From positions 27,161,918-27,225,917 of the forward strand of contig OZ026601.1 in NCBI GenBank assembly GCA_964020085.1: DNA of 64,000 bases, written 5' to 3'. The notes below the pieces were generated by a model that worked only from the letters and a program-made list of their open reading frames with translations, was not told the origin of the DNA and ran no database searches. The position numbers were made by a program, and so were the translations under genes. This DNA is from Micromussa lordhowensis (taxonomy: Eukaryota; Cnidaria; Anthozoa; Scleractinia; Lobophylliidae). The first letter of the stretch is position 1. Every line of letters begins with the position of its first letter. Of this stretch, positions 52,221 to 61,308 are shown one piece after another.

Positions 52221-52793
52221 CAGCCAGTTCGCAGGCCCTGCTGGTCAGGTTGCCAATTTTCAGCAGCAGGTCTTGATAGTCAGTGGCCACCACAACGTCG
52301 TCTTCAGTCTCCGTTACCAATCGTAGTTCATCTCGGTCGATACCACTGCCAATACCCACGGCTAGAACACGAACGCCTGCCTTTCGCAAGGGCTCGGAGG
52401 CCTCTCTCAAGCCTTTGGCGTCGGCTGCTGGGGTCTGGGTACCGTCAGTTATCAGCAGGGCAAGCTTAGGCACGCCCGCTCTGGCTTCTGGGAAGATGTC
52501 AGTGGCTGCTAACTCCAGCGCTCTGTCGATTCGTGTCAGGCCTCTCTCGTAAGGTAGAGCATCCACAGCTTTGGCGAACTCCTCCGTGGTCGCATACTGG
52601 CCGAATCGAGCCTGTACTGAAGCTGAGTTACTGTACAGAACCATGGCTGCTTGACTCTGGTCTGCTGCTAGGCCGAAACTCTTGGCTACTTCCTTGACAA
52701 AGTTCTTCTGTTTCAGGTAGTTGCGTCTCCCAATGCTGCCCGAAGAATCGATGATAAATGCCACATCCACAGGAGAGTTACATGGCGGTGGTG
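52221..52793 (-). CDS. vWA exon 53 (S6N)
   Basis: One residue change, S6N, next to Cys5. The 5' intron has private changes near 52866 and 52979. Confidence 0.87.
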
Positions 52794-53208
52794 CTAATGA
52801 GACAGAAATTCAAGGCAATTAGTGTCATGCAGTTGTACTTTCTTGAGACTCAGCAAAGCTCATTCCTGTGCCAGCCCTTCTATCAAGAGGTCAAGACCTT
52901 GTTTTCATGAGCGCCTTGTTGGAAGCCAGACAAGCTAGCTAACGCGCCCAAAGGCCAGACAGATTTATTGACCGGTGGCAAAAGAAAGAACACGAGCTGC
53001 GGCCTTAAACCATGGCATGAGCGCTTCTCTGGCACTCAGTCCAATCGCGATTGGCGCCTTTTGAATGGTCGGACACTAGTTTGGGGCGCAAATTAACTTG
53101 GCGGGCTAGCATACAAGCAGGAAATCTCAGTATTCCTATCTAGCTAGACCTGTTTTGCAAAAGCCAAAGCCAGGCCACAAAGCGATATCTAACTTTGACC
53201 ACACTCAC

Positions 53209-53781
53209 CAGCCAGTTCGCAGGCCCTGCTGGTCAGGTTGCCAATTTTCAGCAGCAGGTCTTGATAGTCAGTGGCCACCACAACGTCGTCTTCAGTCTCC
53301 GTTACCAATCGTAGTTCATCTCGGTCGATACCACTGCCAATACCCACGGCTAGAACACGAACGCCTGCCTTTCGCAAGGGCTCGGAGGCCTCTCTCAAGC
53401 CTTTGGCGTCGGCTGCTGGGGTCTGGGTACCGTCAGTTATCAGCAGGGCAAGCTTAGGCACGCCCGCTCTGGCTTCTGGGAAGATGTCAGTGGCTGCTAA
53501 ATCCAGCGCTCTGTCAATTCGTGTTAGGCCTCTCTCGTAAGGTAGAGCATCCACAGCTTTGGCGAACTCCTCCGTGGTCGCATACTGGCCGAATCGAGCC
53601 TGTACTGAAGCTGAGTTACTGTACAGAACCATGGCTGCTTGACTCTGGTCTGCTGCTAGGCCGAAACTCTTGGCTACTTCCTTGACAAAGTTCTTCTGTT
53701 TCAGGTAGTTGCGTCTCCCAATGCTGCCCGAAGAATCGATGATAAATGCCACATCCACAGGAGAGCTACATGGCGGTGGTG
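53209..53781 (-). CDS. vWA exon 54 (E94D), first array exon in transcript order
   Basis: One residue change, E94D, plus two silent changes near 53516 and 53525, so it is more altered than interior units, as expected at the end of a tandem array. Its 5' neighbour in the transcript is exon A at 55252..55833; the junction G plus CA gives an Ala codon in frame. Confidence 0.88.
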
Positions 53782-55251
53782 CTAATGAGACAGAAATTCA
53801 AGGCAATTAGTGTCATGCAGTTGTACTTTCTTGAGACTCAGCAAAGCTCATTCTTGTGCCAGCCCTTCTATCAAGAGGTCAAGACCTTGTTTTCATGAGC
53901 GCCTTGTTGGAAGCCAGACAAGCTAGCTAACGCGCCAAAAGGCCAGACAGATTTATTGACCGGTGGAAAAAGAAAGAACACGAGCTGCGGCCTTAAACCA
54001 TGGCATGAGCGCTTCTCTGGCACTCAGTCCAATCGCGATTGGCGCCTTTGAATGGTTGGACACTAGTTTAGGGCGTAAATAATCAGGTAAATAGGTTTTT
54101 GTAGTGGTACTATTTTCCTTGATTATGAAATAAAGTTAGAAAAATAATGTAGATTTAGATAGAAAAAAAACATAGATAACAAGAAAGGCGTTTCGGCTTT
54201 TTTCAAAAGCCAATTGGAATGTGGTGGATCTTATGTGAATTAAACAGTAAAGCTTGATATTTTTGTACAGATGTAGTTTCCTCTATTTATCAGAGAAGGC
54301 GTGTGCCTGCTCTGCATGGCGCTTAGTTTTTCAAGATAATCATGTGTTCTTATATTTCTATAAGGAAGGGACTACAGTAGCAAGCACCCTCTTCAGTTAA
54401 AACAATAATTATCTTTTTAAAACCAACATAACTTAACTTCTTAGAAGACACTTATTACGTTGACTTTGAAATCTTAATTTTTTTTATATGAGGACTTTTT
54501 GCTGCATGTGCAAGCATGAATGACAGGTAATTGCATTTCCTCACAAACACAAACTTAAAAACGTCAATACTAGAACTGTCTAGGTGGTGCCGAAGCTATG
54601 TTGGGTGTAGAAAATTTTCCTTGATTCTGTTTTTTCTTTGTCCTATTGGATAGTGTTAGGGTAATTTGACGAGTGGAGATATTTTTCATTTGTTAGTTGT
54701 TAATCGTTTTAATAAGGCTTGAGGGAATATTTTCAACACAAAACTTAGCGAAATCAGTAAACGACGCTTCGACATCTTTGTATGGCACTGTCAAGTAAAT
54801 GTGTAGGTCAGATTTTGCATTATAGAATAATGTGCATAAGATGGCAAAATAAGTTAAATGACGAGAAAACAAGAAAAAGTGATTAGCAAACTACGCTAAT
54901 TAAACAATCAGAGCATAATTGTTTGTTTAATTAACATAGTTTCCCTTATTACTTAAGGTATTTTGTCACCTTATGCGAATAATTTATAATGGAAAAACTA
55001 ACGTACACATTTACTTGACAATGACATCCGACGATGTCGAAACGTCGTCTATTTATTTCGGTATATGTATTTGTTGTATATATATATGTAAGTTAAGATA
55101 TGATATTGTTTGGTGCGAAAAGTTTCATGTCACTTTCTACTGTGGCGAAAGTACGTGTAGTATTTTTGCCAAGGGATATCATAATTAGGTCTCATTCGTA
55201 GCCCTCCGTCTTTATGATTTTTTTGAGTACCACTTGAGTATTTAAACTTAC
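53782..55251 (-). other. Intron joining exon A to the array, containing the array edge
   Basis: The first 299 bases (53782..54080) are the array intron with extra changes: a lost T near 54050, a C to T near 54057, and others. Similarity ends near 54080. The rest is A+T-rich unique sequence containing a foldback element (about 54735..55080). The donor next to exon A is GTAAGT and the acceptor next to exon 54 is TTAG. Confidence 0.8.
54735..55080. repeat. Foldback (long imperfect inverted repeat)
   Basis: The segment 54761..54808 pairs with the reverse complement of 55001..55048 with few mismatches (both contain TGTCAAGTAAATGTGTA). The similarity continues inward (CATTATA, GCATAAG, CAAAATA on both arms) and weakly outward. 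The centre near 54925 is itself a small palindrome. No coding frame or clear target duplication is seen. It resembles a foldback MITE; the family is not recognised. Confidence 0.7.
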
Positions 55252-55833
55252 CCGCTTGTTCACAAATCTTGCGGCTGAAGTTTTTCCTGTCCAAAATTAG
55301 CTCGTCATAGGAATTAGCCCGAAGAACGAGTTCTTCGTCATTCACCATTTGCCTCAGTTCTTTAGAGTCAACTTTTGTGCCAACACCAAGGGCGATCACC
55401 TTTACTCCTGTCCTCCTTAGCTGAGTGGAAGCCACATCTAGAGCTTTAACTCCCTCCTCAGAAGCGTGTTTGCCATTGGTTACGACGAATGCTATTTGAG
55501 GTATTCCCTTCCTGCCATATGGTAACACGTCTGTAACAGCTAGGTCAAAAGCCTTTTCTATTCTGGCAGGCCCTTTTTTATGGGTCATTTTATGGACAGC
55601 TGTCTCAAATTCTCTTGTACTTGACGAATCTCCTAGTTGGAACTGAACTGATGCCGAGTCACTGTACAGCACCACAGCCGCTCTGCTGGTATTGTGCGAG
55701 ATGCCAAAGCTCCTTGCGATGGATATTATGAGCGCCTTTTGTTTCCGGTAGTCGCCGGTGGTTATAGAATCTGAAGAATCCAGAATAAAGATGACGTCGG
55801 CCGCGTAGCCACAGCTTGGTTGTTCGATTGGCT
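55252..55833 (-). CDS. Diverged vWA exon A with degraded MIDAS
   Basis: The exon has 582 bases (194 codons), phase 1 at both ends, acceptor CACGCAG and donor G|GTAAGT. It opens EPIEQPSCGYAADVIFI and closes KICEQA, so both framing cysteines are present. The first MIDAS element DSSDS is kept, but the Thr position is Ala (GPARIEKA) and the Asp of the TDG strand is Asn (VTNGK). Metal-dependent binding is therefore probably weak or lost. It sits between exon B and the array and is clearly diverged from both. Apparent coding beyond 55833 and below 55252 is intron read-through. Confidence 0.87.
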
Positions 55834-56272
55834 CTGCGTGATAAAAATGATCATAAACCATTGTATAGAAATTATTGGAAAGATATTTCTGGTTGTTATA
55901 TCTCAGAAACGACGAGCAAAATGAATACCAATACAAACAATCGCACAAGTATTGCTAGTATTTGAATCAGTGGCAAATAAACCCATATGTCATAAGAAAA
56001 CGAGTTTTGGTCAGTTGCTGCGCTACGTCCATCTTAATATCACCCATGCTGTAAATATCTTTCGCTTATGTTGCTCGTTAATTACGTCTTTTTCTACTCA
56101 AGCAACAGCCGATCTCTTTCCAATCACTCCTTTTCATTAGATTGAAGAGTTTTGGCAATTCCCAACGGTTATTCTTGTTAAATGTCTACTATAAAAGAAG
56201 ATGAGAAGTTGATTACTATTGGCAACCACCTATGCAGTTAACTGAATTACATCCATGTGTGAATATTGTTAC
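55834..56272 (-). other. Intron between exons B and A
   Basis: This 439-base intron has donor G|GTAACA at its right end and acceptor CAG at its left end. No gene, RNA or repeat is evident in it. Confidence 0.75.
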
Positions 56273-56845
56273 CTGCTGCAAGACAAATGCTAGCGGCGAT
56301 CTCATGGACTTTCAAGGTTAGATCTTGAAAACTATTCACTTGAAGCAGGTCTTGTTTACGTTCAACCAAACTACTCCATTGCTCAAGCTTCATGTTTTTG
56401 CTAACGCCCAAGGGAAGCATGCGAATTCCCGCCTTTCTGGAAGATTCGAAGGCTTGCTTGAGTTCCAAGGCGTTTGGTCCAGTCGTTTGCTTTCCATCAG
56501 TTAGAACGACTGCTAGCTTGGAAACTCCTGTTCGGGATTTTGGAAATACGTCTCTGATAGCTAAATTCACTGCTTCGTCCAATCGCCCCTTTCCGCTGCC
56601 GACCTTGTCTTGTGTCAAGTTGGAAACAGCTTCGAGAAAGTCGGTTATATTCGTAAACTTATCAAAGCTGGCAACAATGGAAGCTTTTTCTCCGTAGGTG
56701 ACAACGGCGGAACGGCTGTTGTTTCCAAAACTTTTCGTTATGATTTTCAAGAAGGTCATCTGTCGGGAAAATTCACTCTTGCCAATATTTGTGGATGAAT
56801 CTACCAGAAAGGTGATGTCCGTTGAAAATTGACACGGCGGTGGAA
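56273..56845 (-). CDS. Diverged vWA exon B with altered MIDAS
   Basis: The exon has 573 bases, phase 1 at both ends, acceptor TTCTTGCAG and donor G|GTAACA. It begins with a split codon (Ile if joined to exon C), then PPPCQFSTDITFLVDSSTN. The MIDAS DxSxS reads DSSTN, so the last Ser is Asn. The Thr position is Gly (GKGRLDEA), while the later Asp is kept (LTDGKQT). Cysteines near both ends are conserved. An ATG at 56759 lies inside the domain and is not a plausible start, because the first strand and MIDAS lie upstream of it in the same frame. Confidence 0.87.
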
Positions 56846-56941
56846 CTGCAAGAAATGCATCATTTTTATCAACACAAACGTAATACGAAAAGCAGGCGAT
56901 TTATATAACTTGTAAATGAGGCAAGCCTGTGCTGGGTCAGC

Positions 56942-57070
56942 GTCGTAAAATCCCGTAAAGCCGTTGTAAACGCCCGCTTTAGCACGGTGAAGCTACCCTA
57001 ACCCCTCGTAAGCGCCGTAAAATCCCTAAAGCACCATCAAGCTACTGTAAACGCCTGCTTTAGGCGCCCT
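56942..57070. repeat. Imperfect direct duplication, about 70-base unit
   Basis: Two copies in tandem share CGTAAAATCCC or its near match, GTAAACGCC, GCTTTAG and an AAGCTAC box in the same order. The copies are diverged and non-coding. Confidence 0.6.
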
Positions 57071-57315
57071 TACGGAACAGTAATGTCTTTGTTTGTAGCT
57101 GTGAAAAACTATATAAACAAAGTAAAAATGACTGTATTTGACGACCCTCTTTTTTCTATCAACCCGAGCAATCGCTCCTCAACCACCATTGATTTCTTTT
57201 AGAGCCATATCGTTCATATTTTTATTGTCCGTGATTGATCCTAGAAATTATTATTTCCTCGATTGTGATTGGTTTGAAAAAACTCCTATTTCCACTAATT
57301 CACTTCCCAAGTTAT

Positions 57316-57360
57316 TATCGGACAGTTTGGTATCGGACAGTTTGGTATCGGACAGTTCAA
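57316..57360. repeat. Triplicated 15-base tandem repeat
   Basis: TATCGGACAGTTTGG occurs twice in a row, followed by a third copy with its last bases changed (TTCAA). Confidence 0.9.
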
Positions 57361-57370
57361 TAAGCCAATC

Positions 57371-57402
<32 letters not shown>

Positions 57403-57755
57403 TCAATTTCAGAGTGAAGTGAAATAATTTACTCCTCCTTTTTCAGTCTTTTAATGCAAAATTTTCCCTTTCTTCTATAACTTGGCAACTCTTTTTTCCC
57501 GGAAATTGTAATTTTTATGATTAATTGGTAATAAGACATTTTTTTGTTATCACTTGTATGATTACAGACCACATTGGACTCCACTCAGTCCTATTACCAT
57601 TACTTATTTATGCCTCTCGCTTACTGCGCCTGCTCTTACAGTTACTGTGCATTGCCTGAACGAACAGTGGCCTACACCCTGGCCTGCACAGACTAATATA
57701 TGCCTCACATAAAAGTACCGAATGTTACCTGATCGAGATAAACAACTCACTAAAC

Positions 57756-58022
57756 CGGTCAGTGTAAAACTTGGACTGCGGACTGCCGATTTTGGAGTAA
57801 AGACTGGGGTTAATATGCAGACTGCATACTACAGATATTTTAAGTATAAATAGTGTTATTTCCATTATCGAGTGCTAAGCTTAAACAGGCTTATTCAGGC
57901 TTATCGCGGAGGGAAAGTCTTCACTCCTGAATATCGCACCGGTTAACAGGTGTGCAGTCTGCGGTCTGCATTTTAGCCGGCCCCCAGCCTTGCAGTCCGC
58001 AGTCTTCGTTTTACACTGACCG
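57756..58022. mobile_element. Non-autonomous MITE, 267 bases, with 10-base target duplication
   Basis: The ends are perfect 15-base inverted repeats, CGGTCAGTGTAAAAC and its complement, extended inward by an imperfect GGACTGCGGACTGC arm. The flanks carry the same 10 bases, CTCACTAAAC, at 57746..57755 and 58023..58032, which fits a target-site duplication. There is no coding frame. A target duplication of 9 to 11 bases is typical of Mutator-like elements, so that superfamily is the best guess, but the match is by duplication length only. Confidence 0.85.
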
Positions 58023-58350
58023 CTCACTAAACCGTATTGCCAGCTCTATAAAATCAAATTAATAGATGACCTTTCTCCTCAATGTCGTGACAATGCTAGT
58101 AAATGCTAAATATTGTGAACCGGGTCACTTCTAAAGCTAATAGTTTTTCTGGAGTTTTGCCTGTGTATTTAACCGTCAACTCTCTTTAAATAGATGTAAA
58201 GGAAGGGTCTCGCCCTCAATTCCTAAGAAAGGGGTGGAGTTGCACAGCCAAAGTCCAATGCAGAACAAAACTTGATATTCCTGAAGCCAACGCCCATTTC
58301 TCAGTTATTGGTATAGTCACATATACAGAAAACAATATGTATTTACTTAC

Positions 58351-58914
58351 TCGCAACTTCGCAGGTGCTCTTGGCGATTCCAACGGAATTCTTCAGTAAG
58401 TTAATGAATGAGTCTATAATGAGGACATCTCCATCACTGTGAACTAGCGTCCGCAAGGAATCGCGGTCAATTTGAGAACCAACCCCCACGAGTAAAACCC
58501 GGACACCTGCCTTCCTCAAAGAGAGCACATAATCTCGCCAACGCCCATTTCTGTCTTCCTTGTCGTCGAGGATAACCACAGCGATTTTTGCAACTCTCTC
58601 TCTTGCCTCTGGGAATACCTTTTCTTGTACAATTTTGAGCGCCTCACTTAGATCACCCCGTCCCCTTCCATAGCGTAAAGAAGACAAGGCTTCTTCGAAT
58701 TCGTTCGTGGATGAGAATGCGTCCAAAGACGCAACCAAGGAAGCCCTGGAATCACTGACCGTCACTATGGAAGCACGACTCCTTCTTGGTGAAATGCCGA
58801 AGCTCTTTGCAATCGTTTTTACGGCGGTCTTCTGTCTCAGGAAGTTGTCTGCCCCAATATCTCCGGAGGGCAAAATGAACGCTAAATCTACTGAAATGTC
58901 GCAGGGGTCCGGTT
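58351..58914 (-). CDS. Diverged vWA exon C with MIDAS lost
   Basis: The exon has 564 bases (188 codons), phase 1 at both ends, acceptor CCAATTTCAG and donor A|GTAAGT. It opens EPDPCDISVDLAFILPSGD and closes TCEVA. The MIDAS Asp is Pro (LPSGD in place of DSSGS), the Thr position is Asp (RGDLSEAL) and the TDG strand reads LDDKED. All three metal-site elements are therefore changed, yet the frame, cysteines and splice sites are intact, so it is probably a structural domain and not a pseudogene. An ATG-like start seen at 58873 is internal to the domain. Confidence 0.85.
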
Positions 58915-59159
58915 CTGAAATTGGAGTGAAAATGGTTTAAGGAAATTTGATTACTGTTAAAAATTTGTATTAAGTTTAACCGTTCGTTTCGATAGCCGAT
59001 ATGACTCTCAGTTTCATTCTTAAACGTTTTGTTTTGGTTACTCGGGAAGAAATATGAAAAGCTTACTGAGCGGTACTTTTACAAATGCAAATTTTGCAAT
59101 TATTCTACTCTATAGAAAGAAATAAAATTTCGCAGCTAAAGCTCTCGATATATTATATA

Positions 59160-59830
59160 GATCGATATTTCGCATTTAATAAAATTTCATTTACTGCGAA
59201 GTAATCATGCAATAATATTAAAGCGGGGATAATTCGCAGTTAGTGAAATTTCGTTAATGGCGAAAAGATGACTCAATAATAACAAAGACCAAATAATTCG
59301 CAGTTAGAAACTTTTCGCTGTCAATGAAGTTTCAATTACTGCGAAATTATAGAATAACATATATTCAGATCGAAACTTTTCGCAGTTGATGAGATTTAAA
59401 TAAATGCAAAATTTGTGGTTCAAATGCATGTATAGCACGAATTGTTTTCGCAGTTTTAACTGCATTTCAATGACTGCGAAATTTGGGGTTAGCGTATATA
59501 AATTTATATAGGGAGAAACTTTTCGCAGTTAATGACATTTCAATGACTGCGAAATTTGAGGTTAACATTTTTATACAGAGCGAAACTTTTCGCAGTTGAT
59601 ATCATTTCAATAACTGTGAAATTTGTATTTCTCTATAGTCATATACAGAGCGAAACTTTTCGCAGTCAATGACATTTCAGTGACTGCGAAATTTGAAGTT
59701 ACGTACTTATACAGAGCGAAGCTTTTCGCTGTTAATAACACTTCAGTAACTGCGAAATTTGTGGTTCAAAACACCTATAGAAAGAATCTTTTCGCAGTTA
59801 GTTAAATTCCTATAACTGCGAAATTTTCCC
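59160..59830. repeat. Hairpin minisatellite, about 65 to 75-base unit
   Basis: About nine degenerate units follow each other. Each holds TTTCGCAGT, a spacer of some 12 to 16 bases, and its complement ACTGCGAAA, often preceded by ATACAGAGCGAAAC. In the unit near 59658..59691 the arms are 11 bases and perfect. The best-conserved units lie between about 59515 and 59760. No coding function is apparent. Confidence 0.85.
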
Positions 59831-60168
59831 TCGGTATATAATATAATATACTGATGATGTTTTTTGCGAAAAACTTCTATGGATAAAATTAAGTACAAAT
59901 TTTGAATTTATATATATACCCCTTACTGAGCGAACCGCTCGGCAATCGAACTCAGTCGTTCGATTAGATTCGATCATCGAGCACAACGTGATAGATTTTC
60001 GCCGGAAACCAGTCGCTATTTCAACACATTCTGTCTTATGACTTAAACAAACTCTTTTCTTTAATAAGATTATTGTTTTCCGGCCGAGGCTAAATATTCT
60101 TATTTTTCTGCCGATTTTAGACTGAAAATATTCTTGTGTAATTTTAAGAGTAAAGCGTATGACATATT

Positions 60169-60261
60169 TCACCCTGCAAGCAGAGCCTATTGTTACGGTT
60201 CATATGCTTTGTACCGTGCAAAAAAAAATAAATAAAAAACGAGGCTCTGCTCGCAGGGTGA
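60169..60261. repeat. Short element with 20-base inverted repeat ends
   Basis: TCACCCTGCAAGCAGAGCCT at 60169..60188 pairs with the reverse complement of 60242..60261 with one mismatch. The middle includes an A-rich stretch. It may be a short MITE or a repeat fragment; no adjacent target duplication is clear. Confidence 0.75.
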
Positions 60262-60947
60262 TGACATTTCCGTCTTCGAATGTATTTAGTGTCTGCATGG
60301 CGTTTAAGTGATTTTGGAGCCAGCCTGCAGGGATTTAAGCCTGATGTCAAGCACATAACTTCTTGCAGAAATCTTACTAGCATCGAGCATATACGGCTAG
60401 TGCTATTTTTGCCTAGTTTTACCGTGTAGAGAAAGGAAGAATTTTATACAGTTTAGTTAAAAACAAGTAATCGTATTGTATTATTCTTTTCAAAATCTCA
60501 GCTCGAATTTATTCCTAAAATATTCTTAAAATTTCGCAAATTTCAGCCTGTACATTGTAATAAAAATGTAGTAGTGTAAATTAATTATCGTTGCGTGACA
60601 TGTACAACTGTCTCCGCAGTTCGGTCGCAACACTTTTTGTTTTCCTTTGCAATTTTTCCTGTTCACCGCTCGCATGTCCATATTCGTGCCATGTAGCATA
60701 AGGTTTTTCTGGTTAAAAATGTCTTGTTAAAGGTTGTCCAAATACGCCTCTTCTTACCGAATGGGATCGATCAGTTATTCATGGTGAAACTACACCGACC
60801 GAGATTTTGTGAGCAGGCGAAATTTTGAAATGATCAAGTAATGAGTATATTTCCGCTTTTCAGTTTGAATGAATAATATAAATTACTGTACCAAACATAC
60901 GTACACAGTGTCGATTTTAAAATAACGATACAATAGCATCACTGTTG

Positions 60948-61003
60948 CTGCGCTTTTCAATAACATGCGGACTCTGAGGTCCGCATGTTATTGAAAAGGG
61001 CAG
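60948..61003. repeat. Near-perfect 25-base hairpin with 6-base loop
   Basis: The arm 60948..60972 is complementary to 60979..61003 at 24 of 25 positions, around the loop TCTGAG. The inner 20 pairs are perfect. It could be a recent palindrome or a transcribed hairpin; the loop is shorter than is usual for a microRNA precursor. Confidence 0.9.
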
Positions 61004-61283
61004 TAAAAGCTTACTTGTAACGTCAAAACGGAAAATACGAGCAATGTTCTCGAAGCATCTTACCGAAATGGCTGTCCTAATGCTTTCAATTGCAACAGAA
61101 TCATCTCTGGGTGGCGAGCATACTGATTCTTGATGGATTGCCATGAATTTCTATACAGAATACTGCTGAAAGCAGTCATCCTTAGCACCATACGTTGCCT
61201 TGCCGTAAACATTTCAGAGGACGAAGCGTCTCAAGTTACCTTTACCCCACTCCCCTTGCTTACTTTTGGAATCGACGGCACGA

Positions 61284-61308
61284 TGGGGTGGGGTGGGGGG
61301 GGGGGGGG
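61284..61308 (+). repeat. G-rich tract with 14-G run
   Basis: Two GGGG runs separated by single T are followed by 14 consecutive G. This meets the usual pattern for a G-quadruplex on the plus strand. The run length is also a likely site of sequencing error. Confidence 0.85.

Larger units (their letters stand above)
1..54080 (-). repeat. Tandem array of 988/989-base vWA exon-intron units
   Basis: Fifty-four complete units and one partial unit follow each other head to tail with no foreign sequence between them. Each has a 573-base exon and a 415- or 416-base intron. The one-base length differences come mainly from a four- or five-T tract and from an extra A in a small run. Units differ by only a few bases, and many differences are shared by groups of units. 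The right edge lies inside an intron near 54080, where similarity stops within a few bases; the left edge is beyond the window. The pattern is what repeated unequal crossing-over or gene conversion produces. A long tandem like this is also vulnerable to mis-assembly, so the exact copy number should be treated as provisional. Confidence 0.97.
56846..58350 (-). other. Intron between exons C and B, with repeats
   Basis: This 1,505-base intron holds an imperfect direct duplication (about 56942..57070), a triplicated 15-mer (57316..57360) and a MITE (57756..58022). No gene is supported in it. Confidence 0.8.

Noticed and set aside
1..54080. CRISPR or bacterial repeat array
   Set aside because: Units are almost 1 kb, coding, and spliced; there are no short repeats with unique spacers.
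55834..55948. N-terminal extension of exon A with a hydrophobic look, as a possible signal peptide
   Set aside because: It lies upstream of a good acceptor in the intron, and upstream exons B to E show that the gene starts further right.
57138..57386. Plus-strand 82-residue frame
   Set aside because: Its end is made by the 15-base tandem repeat; no domain and poor composition.
58283..58555. A 16-base direct match between the intron near 58285 and exon C near 58538
   Set aside because: A single isolated match with no extension; chance or a trivial duplication.
59810..60383. Two overlapping minus-strand frames of 120 and 79 residues
   Set aside because: They cover repeat and A-rich DNA, lack splice context matching the vWA exons, and resemble nothing recognised.
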